In this document: in pieces, positions 50,401 to 62,800 of the stretch
How positions within the stretch are numbered: position 1 is the stretch's first letter
How the letters are laid out: the number at the start of each line of letters is the position of its first letter
DNA from: Maylandia zebra
Taxonomy: Eukaryota > Chordata > Actinopteri > Cichliformes > Cichlidae
Length of the DNA: 64,000 nt
Assembly: GCF_041146795.1 (NCBI RefSeq)
Contig: NC_135172.1
Span: 40,489,623-40,553,622 of the forward strand
Direction of reading: 5' to 3'
The notes under the pieces: model-generated
The model's input: the letters and a program-made list of their open reading frames with translations, nothing else
Databases searched by the model: none
What the model was told of the DNA's origin: nothing
Translations under genes and position numbers: made by a program

Positions 50401-53400
50401 AACAACTACTTCTCTGTGGGGCCCGACGCTCTGATGGCGCTCAGTTTCCATGCACACCGTGAGAAAACGCCCTCCTTCTTCTCCAGCCGCATCATCAACA
50501 AGGTCCGTAATTTGAATAAACAAAGCAGGCTCAGGGTTTAAATATGAATGCAAAAACCTCTTAATCCTGTAACTGTTTTTGTTATTTTTGTTGTTTTTTT
50601 GTAGAGACATAAAGATGCAGCTTCATTTTGTAGTAATGAGTACTTTCCTCTTCCCACAGGCTGTGTACTTCCTGTATGGCACCAGAGATTGTTTAGTGCA
50701 GGAATGTAAAGATCTGGATAAGAGGATCGAGGTACGGTGGACTTGTGCACGTGATGAAGCATTATGCAAATTTTGTTTTAAGCTCATAAAGAGAATCCGA
50801 GTCACTGTAAGTCACTGCCATATCAAGCTTTCTCTATAAATGTGAATTGGTTGTCCTGTGACTTCAGCAGGGGGCAGAGAAACCAGTGTCTCATCTAGAG
50901 ATGGACCGATCCGATATTACGTATCGGTCCGATACTGGCGTAAATTACTGGATCGGATATCGGAGAGAAATAAAAAAATGTAATCCGATCCATTAAATAT
51001 CAAAAAAGCACCTCACAAAACTTGCGACATGGCGTAACTCGGCTCATAACCGTAGCATGTCGGAGCAGTGTGCTCACGTGATAGAGCGGCTGTGTGTATT
51101 TGTTTTTTGTTTTTTTTGCTGGGAGTTTGCAACCCTGTTAGTTAGGTTGCTTAATATTTCTGCTAAGGACTCTTTAAAATACCAGAATAGGGAGGATAGA
51201 GCAGGTTTAAATTTATTAGATTGATCAGTTTTGCTGAACTATGAAATATTTTGGGTGCAGTTGTGTTTTTTTTACATACAGGTATAACAGAATAGTTTTA
51301 GTGTTGTTGTTTATTTAAACTTGAGTATGATCTTATACAAAATGCAGCAATATATATAAAAAAAACTGTTTTATTGATTAAAAAACACGATATCGGATTC
51401 ATATCGGTATCGGCAGATATCCAAATTAAAATTAAAACAGCGTCTGTATATAAGCCGACTGGTCCCAGTGTTGCCAAGTCGATCCAAAAGCTTCTGATGA
51501 GACATGAAAAGAAAGTTCCAAAATACAAACATGTGAATTTACTTTAGAAATAATTATCTTCACACAGGATTTGAATCCTTCAGTCCTCTGCTCACTTGCG
51601 ATTAGTCAGAGTCTCCTGTCACAGAGCCCAAAGACGCTGTGCAGTAATCCAGTTCTTTATCAGATCCCGTACAGTTTGCTGAATGGGTGTTTAGATGTTT
51701 TTGGTGCTGTTATGTAGCCAAGCTTTAATAAAAATTCACACTTGTCTTGATTACACTTTAATGAAAGTGCAAAGGTTAAAAAAACAACCTGACAGCTTTT
51801 CAATTATAGGTTTCAACATTTCGGAATCAAGAAGTGTTAATTACTCAGCTTTGCAGGTGTAAAGATGTTTATTTTAACTTTAGTAAGAGCCTTGTTTCCA
51901 GTGCTGCCAGTAATAATGCTAATCTAATTAATTTGTTTATTTAATGTGTAAAAACAAATTAGATATTTTATAGTCTGCACTGTCTCATTTTTCTTACCTG
52001 GTTGATGTTTTCTATGTTTTGATCAACGTTTTCAGACATATTTGCCCATTTTGAGGTGGTTTTACTGACAAATGTCTTGATCAGTGTGTATCGTAGCTAC
52101 AGCTGTTTAATATAAGACATTGTAAGAGAGATCCTTATTAAAAAATGTTTTTATAACACATAAAAATTTGTGAAACATTTATGTGTGTTTGCATGTGTTC
52201 CTGCCACAGCTGGAACTGGATGGGGAAAGGGTGAAGCTTCCCAGTTTGGAGGGCATCATAGTCTGTAACATCGGCTACTGGGGCGGAGGCTGCAGGCTGT
52301 GGGAGGGTATGGGAGATGAACCGTGCCCCCCTACCCGGTAGGTCATTTAAGAGCATATTGGTCAGGAAAATATAAACGGTCCATCTGGCACCGACTGCTT
52401 CAGGTTACCGGTACTATGGAAAGTAAACATGCTATTTCCTGTCTCTGCAGGCTGGATGATGGCCTGTTGGAGGTGGTGGGTGTATTTGGCTCCTTCCACT
52501 GTGCGCAGATCCAGGTCAAGCTGGCCAACCCTGTACGGCTGGGACAGGCTCACACTGTCAGAGTAAGGCTTCCTGTTTACCTCATTTACTGGCCACGCAG
52601 AACGACAGTAATTACTTTTCACTGCCATTCGCCTCAATCCAATCTAATTGTGACTAATCTGATTAGGCTTTTGTTACTGAGCTCCTGCATGTGTCCATTT
52701 ACCCTCGATTGATTTCACCTTCATTCATTCTCCTTTTACATTGTGACATAAAGAGCGTTCATTAAAAAATTCACTGTTAATTAAGGCCTTCACACACCAA
52801 GCATGTAGTGAAAAAGCAATGCGTTATTGCAGAATAGATACCCTGATGCATGCTTTTGAACATATTTCATGATATCAGGGAGTAAGTTGAGAATAATTAA
52901 TCTTGTGCATTTTTTGTAACACAGGAAATATTCGCACAGATTTCACACACCTGGTGTGTAAAGCCTTAAGATTACAGCAGCTACTTTCAAACATCATTTT
53001 GTAAAAACTATAAATGCACACACCTGCGTGTGGATTTGCCTTTGCTGCCAGAGCGTACCCACAACAACAAACTCATTTTACTGGTATTTGAATACCTCAC
53101 ATATTTAACTACATAAATATTGTAACTGTGGTGATATTTTGTACGCAGGCAAAAAAAAGTCCAATGTCCAAAACTTTTACGGTTTATTTATCCAGTTTGG
53201 CAAGCAACAAACAAAGATCCATTTTATGTTGTTTCCTGCTGCTTCTCCAGCTCTGGAAAAAACCACAGGCCCACCCCAGTGCATGCTGGTCCTATACTAG
53301 TCCTTTTACTTACAGAAAATGTCCTTACAGTTCTTCCTGTCTGACTTACAAAGATACAAAACAAAAAATTAAGCAATTATTAACCTAAAAATAAACCTTG

Positions 53401-54776
53401 TAAATAACCCAAGATAAAAAGTAAACCAAGAACAAAAAAAAAAGGAAAAAAAGAATAAATGGCTCCAGCACTGCACAGATTTTACACGCCTGCTGTGTAA
53501 AGCCTTAAGATTACAGCAGCTACTTTCAAACATCATTTTGTAAAAACTGCAAAGGCGCACCTGCGTGTGGATTTGACTTTGCTTCCAGAGTGCACCCACA
53601 ACAACAAACTCATTTTACTGGTATTTGAATATCTCACATATTTAACTAAATACATTTTAAAAGCATCGCTGCTAACTGAGGGTGTAGGTAATGGAGGAAC
53701 AGAGTTATAGATGAGAAGAAAAATAATCTATATCAGTAACATTTTTTGTTTTGTTTGCTCTCACAGGCTTCAATCAGAAGAATTAGAAATAAAGCTTAAA
53801 ATACTGCTATTAATGGCCAAATCCAGTGTTTGCCTAAGCTTGCTCTGAAGCCCCCTGGTGGACTCTGAAGGTACTTTAGGGTGGCACTTACACATACCTT
53901 CCAAAAAAAAATAAAAATAAGAGAATACATATAAAATCTTTCATATAAAAAATAAATACTGATTTAAAAAACAGGCTGTTAATGGCGAGGAAAGCTTTAA
54001 ACTGGACTGTTGCCAATCTGATCTGAAATAAAGTTGTTAAAGGAAAAAAAACACAACAAATAAAAAAGAACAAAGATGAAAGTTACTGATTTTAGTCTCA
54101 CGTTGAGTTGTTATTATTAAAGGTAATAAAGTAAACCTTGTCTGAGCTACACATTTGTATTATTGGATTCTACTGGAGTAGCTTTGCATTAATCACAGTT
54201 CAAAATAAGTCTTATTTATCTTATACATGTCTCCCTATAAGTCAACTTTCTTCTGATTGGCTGTCTCTCCTAAACAGAAGGTTTGTACATCTGTGTTCAC
54301 ATCTGGAGCTGTGTGCCTGTGTGCTATATATGGTCATCTACAGAGCCAATAGTAGAAAAAAAACCTGAAACAGTGATCACTTTTATATACATAGATTTAA
54401 AAATTTGGTCGTGTTTAGCATGAGCACCCACTGTTGCACCAGTATGTATACTTGATCGCTATTTAGACTGTGAATGATTGGCCTAAGCTAACCTATAGGC
54501 CTATGTATGATTTAGCTAACATTTTTTCATTGTGCGCTGCTCTTCCATCTCCAGCTGGTTCTGAAGAGCTCCACGATGCCCATGCAGGTGGATGGAGAGC
54601 CGTGGGCGCAGGGTCCCTGCACCATCACCATCACCCATAAGACCCAGGCTTTTATGCTGTACCACAGCGCAGAGCAGACGGACGATGATGACGATGAAAC
54701 CAGCGCCTCTGAGACGGAGAGCCCAACTCCTCACGACTCACCCAGGGCGGCGGGGCCGGCGTCTGCTCGAGCGTGA
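47427..54776 (+). CDS. dgke: Diacylglycerol kinase epsilon
   Basis: Eleven exons join in frame to 577 residues (human 567): 47427-47878, 48345-48527, 48617-48716, 48821-48964, 49055-49212, 50222-50270, 50389-50502, 50660-50731, 52210-52337, 52451-52562 and 54555-54776. Order of domains: an N-terminal hydrophobic anchor ([20 protein letters not shown], about 19-39); two C1 zinc fingers ([20 protein letters not shown], about 57-107, and [20 protein letters not shown], about 121-175); the kinase catalytic domain from [13 protein letters not shown] (214) with the GGDGT glycine loop at 275; and the accessory domain [20 protein letters not shown]. The enzyme phosphorylates diacylglycerol to phosphatidic acid, preferring arachidonoyl species, at endoplasmic reticulum and plasma membranes. 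The exon 2 donor (CTC|GTCATA) is poor but is the only one that keeps frame. The C-terminus is longer and more acidic than human. ATG 47427 is the first in-frame ATG. Confidence 0.96.
49213..50221. other. DGKE intron 5
   Basis: About 1 kb without a clear element. Short frames on both strands lack domains. Confidence 0.5.
50892..51435. mobile_element. ATCGG-rich non-autonomous DNA transposon in DGKE intron 8
   Basis: The left end has 'gatggaccgatccgatatta' and repeated CGGTCCGATA/ATCGGATATCGG words. The right end has 'gatatcggattcatatcggt' and ATCGGCAGATATCC. This inverted, ATCGG-dense structure is typical of a common teleost hAT-like repeat. The centre is T-rich and non-coding. Exact termini and target duplication are unclear. 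Confidence 0.6.
51436..52209. other. rest of DGKE intron 8
   Basis: AT-rich, no feature seen. Confidence 0.5.
52934..53118. repeat. direct repeat copy 1 in DGKE intron 10
   Basis: Pairs with 53473-53655. Shared blocks include 'taaagccttaagattacagc', 'agctactttcaaacatcatt' and 'acccacaacaacaaactcat'. The copies differ at only a few percent of positions by eye and are about 540 bases apart in the same orientation. Confidence 0.9.
53473..53655. repeat. direct repeat copy 2 in DGKE intron 10
   Basis: Second copy of the 52934-53118 unit. The roughly 350 bases between the copies are unique, with an A-rich run just before copy 2. The family is not recognised. Confidence 0.9.
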
Positions 54777-56990
54777 CCCGCCGCAAACATCGTGTGACGT
54801 GAAGCTCTTGTTATCCTCGTTACTTATTTCTGCCTAGTTTGCATTATTCCCTCCTTTGCATTAGTCTTCCTCCTCCGAGGTCTTTGTAGTCACATCGTGA
54901 TGATTAGAACAGACGTTTTAATTTAGAATCTTTTCAGAGAGCTCACAGACGGAGAAAGATTAGTTTGTTACTGAGCTGGCGTGAATTGTTTCTTCGGTCT
55001 TTTATCTACACACTCCCCTTTTAACTCAGAGCTCAGGCAGTCTCTCCTTGGACAGATTGCTCTTTAATTGCACTGATCCTCCGTGCCATAGATAATCTAT
55101 AGACGACGATACTGTATTTATTACTCTGTATTTACAATTGAATTCTCCGTGCTGCCCTGCAGGTATCGGTGAGCCATTCTAACAGGTTGCCCAGGTTTAA
55201 CCGACCCCTAAAAGCCATGTTTAAATCAACAGCAGGTGATGACGTTGTGTTTGTTGAGAGAACAGCAGGTTGCGCTGTCTGGTTGATGCTTTATTTCCCA
55301 CAAATTTTGTATTTCACAAAAAGCACAAAAAGTGAAAGACCTGCGTTTGCTGGCAGGCCCCAGTGGCTCATGTGTCAAATGTGTTATCATCTTTGAGGAT
55401 CCTCATCATCACACTGCTGGCAGGTTTTTAGTCACACAGGCTTTGAAATGTGTGGACTCGATGGGGCATGGACTCTGATAAAACCGCAGTGTGTTATCAA
55501 TCAGCAGACATCAGTGTTTACGTTAAAGTGCACTGCCATTTGCCAAACTGTTAAATTATAATACGTTAAAGTGTATAAACTATGGTTGACATTCCTGTAT
55601 GAGCTACAGGAAATAGCCAGAGTTGCTGAGGCCTGTTTGGGAAGTACTGCCAAGTAGACGTAGTTTAGTGGGTCCATTTTGCCTTCATTTTGAACCGTTG
55701 TTTTTCCTCTGTTTTGCTCCTGTTTACATATTTTGTGTTGCACTTTTTGGCATTTACACTGATAAGTACCTTAAACTGCCCAGGATGTTGACCTTTGATG
55801 TTACTGCCGATCGTCGTAATAGCTGCTGTTGAGATTATGCTCCCATTAACCCAAAAGTCACCACAAGGTGGCCCACTTAAGACAGTATTTCTGTAGACAG
55901 GATAATAGAGTGGTCTTCATATATATTAGGATCATTACACGCATGTACGTATCCATGTAATGTTCAGGTGAAATACTAATTCCTGTTTATTCTGTACTCA
56001 GCAGAATTTCTGCAGGAGGACTTTTGTGTTTCTGTGTTTTGCTGTTTGAGGTGGTCTGCTGCTCGGAGTCATATCAGGAATGTCTGTAGCTGTTAGTTTG
56101 TGCTTCGTTTTGAACCCGGAGCTGCTCCGAAGGCTGAACAGGGATACGAGTTTTGCCGCGCGATGCCTACTGCTTTCAAAATATGCACCTCCCTGGCACA
56201 TAACCAAACCGCATGGTTTCATCGCCCTCTATTTGTTTGGCGAATGTTGTCGCTCAAGGACACCTGCTTGAACTTTTACCTTGTCATCCATGTTTACCAG
56301 AGCTGTCTGTGTTGCACTGAATTCTGCTTAAATGTGACAGGGTTTTAAAGCCACTAGGTCCTTAGCCACGCTAGCATCATGCTTCTAGTATATTTATAGA
56401 GAAAACACCCTGCTTTTTGTAGGAGTCACTACAGTTTTGTAGAGAAAGTCATCTCCAATGAATCCTAATGTTTGGTTGATTTAGAGCACTTCAGATCATG
56501 ATGTGATACTCAAAACAGTAAAACTAAGTGTCTGTCTCAGGCTCAGCTACAGTTTTCAAACTCTAAACACAACCTGAGAAATGTTAGCATGATGCTAATT
56601 CGATATATACTTTTGTTTATAGAGAATTAGCATAATTAACATAGCAGGAACAACATGCCAACATCCTTGCTTGGAGCTGAATACAGCTGCAGTGGGTGTC
56701 ATGGCTGCATCAGATACACATATTTTCAATTAAAATTTAATAAACGTGAATTAGACTGCTGATTCCACCAGCGTTTCTGTAACTTTAGCTCAATCTTACC
56801 AAACATATAAAATATGGACATTGGTACTGTCATGTCACCTAAATTTTAGCATTTGGACTTTTTGGTTATTTTGAGCCAGAAGTCGCCATATTTGTATGAG
56901 AGGGTGAAGTGCCACATTTTTAGCTTGATTACCAAGTTCTGTGTGTAAATACTGTTACATTTAATCATTAATTATTATTAGTATTATTAT
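54777..56990 (+). other. DGKE 3' UTR and flank
   Basis: No other gene is supported. AATAAA occurs at 56739-56744 and could be a distal DGKE poly(A) signal; nearer signals are not obvious. Frames at 55623-56348 have no recognisable domain. Confidence 0.4.
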
Positions 56991-56994
56991 TATC

Positions 56995-57240
56995 ATTGTC
57001 TTGCTCTCTTCCACAGCAGTTCTTTGTCCTGTCTTCCCCCCCCCCCATACACCTAGCTGCTCGCTGCAGGTTTCTTCCTGTTAAAAAGGAGTTTTTCCTT
57101 CCCACTGTTGTCGTGCTTGCTCACTCAGTTTTCTCTGTACACTTTAGGATCTTTACTGTTGAATCTATAGTGCTTTGTTTTGAAGCGACTGCTATCTAGA
57201 TTTGGTTCTACATAAATAAAATTGAATTAAATTATTAATT
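56995..57240 (+). mobile_element. retroposon tail (fish LINE/SINE 3' region)
   Basis: 'caggtttcttcctgttaaaa', 'aggagtttttccttcccact' and a terminal 'acataaataaaattgaatta' form a well-known teleost retroposon 3' region that ends in ATTGAATT repeats. It is diverged and has no coding part. A C8-9 run precedes it. Confidence 0.65.
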
Positions 57241-58740
57241 AAATATGAGTGCAACATGCAAAAAACAGCCCTTATTATGACATGCTTTTTAAAAATTATT
57301 ATCATTGTTATTTATTTACAAATTAAAAAAAATATAATTAAGTTATAAAAAGTGAAGCACAACCTTCTTGGATGGACTGTAGCAGCAAGCTAAGTTATAT
57401 GTAAGATAACTGCAGTGAAAAGATTACATGCTCAGTGTAACTACATTTTCCATCGCATTAATCCGATTATCTGAGGTAAAGTCTAGAAGACAGCGATTGT
57501 TTACAGCCGTCTGTGTTGACATCCACCTGTTACAGCGCTAACAAAGCAAACTATAAGCCTTAATAAAATTCACCCGCTGCACAGCTGTTATGAAACCCTC
57601 CACATTTTTTCTATCAAGCTGTGAACGTGTTTTCTTCTGCGGCAAAGCTGGACACTCGAACACGGCACTCTCGTTTGAATAGAGCCTCAAGTGGTCATTC
57701 AAGGAACTGCACTCCCTGTGATGCTAGCGCGGCTAATGAACTTGTTTGGGAGATATGACTGTGACATTAATTGTTGTTTTGAATTCTGCCAAGTCATAGC
57801 TTATAGTTTATTATTTATGAAGACACAGAACAGTATTTATTTAGAGTCTAAGGCAAATTGAGTGAAGCTGTGCAGCTGTCCATCACTGGGATTAGATTAC
57901 TAGAGCTCAGCTCTTGCATTTGAAATTCAATTGTTACATTTCACTGTTGCTGTTGATATTACTTAGTTATTGCATATTTGAATATAGCTATTTCTTTTTG
58001 ACATGGGTAAAATTATAATAATTATAAAGAGTGAGAGACATCTGCAGAAAACACAAAAATCACAAATTTTTATTACAAGATGACTCCATTAGAAAAACAA
58101 CAGAAAAACTTTAAACACAGAAACGCCATCTGAGGGGGGGGAAAGCTTTTATCAAACAATCATGTCAAACAAAGCTGTTTACAAAAAGAATCGTAGCGAG
58201 GGTTTGATGGGTTACTACTACTACTACAGGTGAGAGAAACTCATTTTGATTGAAATGAATGTAATGAAGCGATCTTTTGAATTTGATGACATTCCCATAA
58301 ATATTTTCATATATAAACCAATCGTGTTTGTCTCTTTATTCACTTTTATATAGACATCTGAAAAGCAGCAGCCATGATCTCTGGTCAAAGATTACAACAG
58401 CAGCTACATACACACTAACAAACATGACACATGATGTTTGAATTCGTTAATCATTGACCAGTTTTGCAAACACTGATAAAGAGACAGTTTGAAACAGCAG
58501 CTACAACACTTACACTGTGTTTTGTGCTGACCTTTATTCACGTAATATTCATCTTGGATCCTTTTAATCATCAAATCATTATTTAAAAAGGAAACATTGG
58601 GTGTCATTTTTAAGGTTCTGATGTAAAAGGAGAGGATCCCAAACTCTTTAAGAAAAACAAAACTGATGGTCTCCACCAAGGCCAAAATCAAGTATTAATG
58701 TAAGTGTTAATCACACATCATCCAAGACTAAACAAAGCTG
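57241..58740. other. intergenic, no gene seen
   Basis: AT-rich DNA. The minus-strand frame at 58404-58691 lacks domains. Nothing can be supported. Confidence 0.5.
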
Positions 58741-58747
58741 TAATAAA

Positions 58748-58790
58748 AATAATAATAATAATAATGATGATGATGATGATGATGATGATT
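58748..58790. repeat. (AAT)n-(GAT)n compound microsatellite
   Basis: AATAATAAT followed by eight GAT-type units. Confidence 0.9.
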
Positions 58791-58894
58791 GCACAGCACT
58801 TTTAAAGACAGAGTTAAAAGAGCGGTGTGGAACAGTTCAAAGAACCTGACCAGAAATCGGAGGCTAACTGCTCCAATAAGGTCTCAGCAGGTCT

Positions 58895-59640
58895 GTAATT
58901 CTACTACTACTACTAATAATACTAATACATTTTATTTGAAAGTACCTTTCAGAAGACTCAAGGACACTGTACACAGCAGAAAATTAGAAAGCAAGCATAA
59001 AAGCAGACAATTTACAAAATCATAAAACAGGGTTAAAATAGCAGAATGGAAAAGGTTACGTGGGATAAGCTATTTTGAACAGGTGAGTTTTGAGTCTAGA
59101 CTTAAAAAGAGAAAAGGAAGTGACATTTCTTATGTCAGGAGGAAGGGAATTCCAAAGTCAAGGAGTAGAGCAGCTGAAAGCCCTGATGGTGGCAAGATGA
59201 GGGGAGGGGACAGAGAGAGAAAGAGAAGAAGAGGATCTAAGACACCGAGATCGAAAGTTGATCTGAACCAAATCAGAGAGATATGGAGGGGAGAGATGAT
59301 GAACAGCCTCACATTTATACAAAAGTATTTTAAAACTGATGCGATATTTGACCGGGAGCCAATGAAGCCGCTGTAGGACGGGGGTGATGTGGTGAATAGA
59401 AGGGGTCCTGGTGATAATACGGGCAGCAGAGTTCTGGACATGTTGGAGTAAGACCAAAAAGAAGTGAATTACAGTAGTCAATCCGCGAAGTAACAAGGCT
59501 ATGAACAAGAATGGCAGTGGCATGGTGGCATGTGGAGTGAGACAGTTGCACAGTTGGAAATATGCAGACTGCGTGACATTATTGATGTGTGAATTCAAAG
59601 ATCAAGTTAGTTAAGTATGAGTGGAGTTGTGTGCCAACTA
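58895..59640 (-). mobile_element. L2/Rex1-like LINE, 3' fragment
   Basis: On the minus strand [20 protein letters not shown] (about 59450-59510) and, in another frame, [20 protein letters not shown] followed by [20 protein letters not shown] (about 59340-59450) are the conserved end of the reverse transcriptase of CR1/L2/Rex1-clade LINEs (SRLDYCN, VQNSAAR, LHWLPV..RI.FK). The C-terminus continues to SVPSPHLATIRAFSCSTP. A frameshift separates the two halves and the 5' part is missing. The 3' end runs into a short TAGTATTATT-type repeat at 58895-58930, as expected of this clade. Dead copy. Confidence 0.8.
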
Positions 59641-59717
59641 CCTTATCTAATACAGGAAAGAGACTGGCTTTCTAGAGCTTTAAATGTTGTTAATAAATTT
59701 TAAATTAGAATCCGATA

Positions 59718-59830
59718 GATGGTAAATGGTCTGTATTTGTATAGTGCTTTACTTGGTCCTGAGCACCCCAAAGCGCTTTACACTATACACAATCATCCAC
59801 CCACTCACACACTGGTGATGGCAAGCTACA
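59718..59830 (+). repeat. dispersed teleost repeat (TGTATTTGTATAGTGCTTTA family)
   Basis: 'ctgtatttgtatagtgcttt', 'accccaaagcgctttacact' and 'cactcacacactggtgatgg' are a signature found in very many fish loci, probably a retroposon 3' region. Confidence 0.65.
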
Positions 59831-59893
59831 GATAAGATATATACACAAATCTCATAATGCATTCAGGCTTCAGATTAAAATCAAATATTGGTT

Positions 59894-62800
59894 CTACTTC
59901 TTCTGATTTCTATGAGGACGTGAGTGTTGTGTTCCTGAAGAAGCATGGCCTTTGGGTTTATCTTTCTTGGTGAAATCAGATCCTTTCCCGGATCCTGAAG
60001 ACTTATGCCCTCCAGCAGCGCTGTGCGGCCTCCTGTCTGGATCTGAAGTAAAACATAGTAGTTAGTCAGTTGTCTTTAATGTAGGATGCGCACCACTTGC
60101 TAAACAAATCAACAAACAAATAACACTCCTACACAGTTTTTATGTACAAAATACAATAATCCCTTAAAACTATACACCGCGCACAGAGTGAGGTTTGTAC
60201 CCAGAGAGCTTCTTGTTGTATGTGTCCTGTTTATTTAATCAGTGGAATCGTGTTGTTATTCATCATCTGATTGGCAGGCTGACATTTTTTATAACACGTG
60301 AGGATTTGATTCATACTTGATTTCTCAGAAGAAGCATGGCCTTTGGGTTTATCTTTCTTGGTGAAATCAGATCCTTTCCCAGATCCTGAAGACTTATGCC
60401 CTCCAGCAGCGCTGTGCGGCCTCCTGTCTGGATCTGAAGGAAAACACAGTAGTTAGTAATTTGTCTTTAATGTAGGATGAGCGACACTTGCTAAACTAAT
60501 CTGATTTAAATTTATTAAATATCAAAAAGTAGAGAAACCCATGGTCAGATCAACAAGCTGGAACCTTTTCTGGAAGCATTTTTGTTTTAAATATCACAAT
60601 ATAGTTTGCACACAGTTTGTCACATTTGACCTCTCACCTCACTTCTACATTTCACATCTGCCTTCCTTTCAAGTTGACTGCAAAATGTGCTTTAATTTAA
60701 AAAGAAATACTGAAAAAAAAAATACTGTCAAGAGAAACAGAATGAGCTGATGATTTATGCTGCGGTACACAATTATATAAGCCCACGTTTTACATGGCCA
60801 GTTATTTACAAATGAATACATATTAGCCATTAGCTCCTATATAGTTCTTAAGTACAAAATGGAATAATCCCTCAAAAGTAAACACTGCCCAGAGAGTGAG
60901 GTTTGCACTCAGAGGGCTTCTTGTTATGTGTACTGTTTATTTAATCAGTGGAATAGTGTTGTTATTGATCATTTGACTGGCAGTCTGACATTTTTTATAA
61001 CACATGAGGATGTGAGTGCTTCATACTTGATTTCTCAGAAGGAGGATGGCCTTTTGGTTTATCTTTCTTGGTGAAATCAGATCCTTTCCCGGCTGGTTTA
61101 CCTCCTCCAGGAGCACTGTGCGGCTTTCTGTCTTGATCTAAAGGAAAATATGCAAAACGTCTTCCACAGTTAGTCGGTTGTCGTTAACACAGGAGATGTG
61201 CAACGCGTCCACTAATCTGAACTGTACACAGGCATACTGAATTACATTTTGTCAGGTTTAAAATGAACAGTGTGAATGCTAGAATTACTATAAATGTTTG
61301 ATTTGTGAAGTTGCTTTTAAAGGCACATTTACAAACCCAACATACAACATCTGCTCAATGAGAAGCTGTTTTTATTGGAAAGGTTCCAGAACTTTGGTTA
61401 CTGCTGCTGTTAACTTCACTGTTGAGGACTGCTGCAGACACGCACGGCACACTGAACTGTAATGTACACAGTGGTCGCAGACGCTGCAATTCCTCGCGCC
61501 TCCAGCTGAGCCGCTGTCTCCATCGACAGGGAGGTAAGCATGGCAGGAGGCGTTGGATCCAGGGAAGGATATCTGCATATGTATGTATGTGTGTGTGTGT
61601 GTGTGTCCAGAGTTCAGCTGAGACAGTGTCCTTCGCCCTGCCAGGCTAAGTAAACAGTCTTCCAGCCAACCCCGGTGGCCTTGCGTAGGATAGGAAGAAC
61701 AGTCTGTTATCAGGGTGTTTTTGTTCAGATCCAGCCTTGAAATAATGGTGGTTTTTACTTTAGTGCAAACAACTCATTGGAATTTCAAAGCTGTTCTAAC
61801 AGTCCGACACTGGTCTCTCAATCTCCCGTTGGAGAGCCGTGAGCTTCTCCATGATGTTGTCATTCTTGCGCTCAAAGAGCAGATTCTGAGAACTCACAAC
61901 CGCTGTGAGCTTCTCAAGGATGTAATCCAATTTTCGCTCAGAGGTCTTATTCTGAGCGTTCACGGCAGCCTCAAGCTTCTCCAAGATCTTATCCGTGCTG
62001 CGCTCAATGAGCCCATTTTAAGAACGCATGACTCATCCCATCATTTCAATCACAGCGGGCAGCCTTGTGGGGGTTTGAACAGCCGATTCCGCTTTCTTTA
62101 ATCTTCGATAAGCCAGGGCCAAGCCAGCTCCGATCAGCAAAAACCCTGTTATCATGGTTCCGAAAAGGTAGATAACTTCAATGTCCTCGATCGACAGTCC
62201 CGCCAGGCACACGACCCTCCAGTTATGCCACCCGTCCATCGTGTATCCAGCAGGGAAAGTCCCTCCAGGACACTCAGACTCACCTGAGCTCAGGCTTCTC
62301 GTTGAGAAGAGGGTGTCAATTTCATTCAGGGACCAGTTGATCAAATCCATAATTCCTCTTTTTTTTATGAGGACTTATCACTGTTATCAATGGTGTGCTT
62401 TTTATTGCAGTTAATCAATTGAGTGTTCTTAAACTTTGGGTCCAAACATTCATTTGGATATTATTTTGACGTGCGCCAACCAACCTAAACATTTCAGAGT
62501 AAGCACTCCTCATCATGGCAACAGCACTCCCCATCAGCAGTGGTCTCCCCCACCAGGAAGATTTGCCACACCTTTAAAACTGCTTAGGAGCAGATTGAAG
62601 AACATAATAAAGTTCAGCCCATCGACTTAAACTCCAAACTCCACAGACCAAAATCCAGCTGAGCATCTGCATGAACAAGCTGAATCTTTCCAGACGCCAC
62701 AGCAAACACAAATGTGTCAGAGCTGCTTTTGCACCACAATGAGGATCTACACAATACTGGCTTTAATGTTACGGTCGATCAGTTTATGACCTCAATCTTA

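Noticed and set aside
59130-59441. Overlapping frames read as a host membrane protein
   Set aside because: The region is the 3' end of an L2/Rex1-like LINE; the hydrophobic frame is a shadow.
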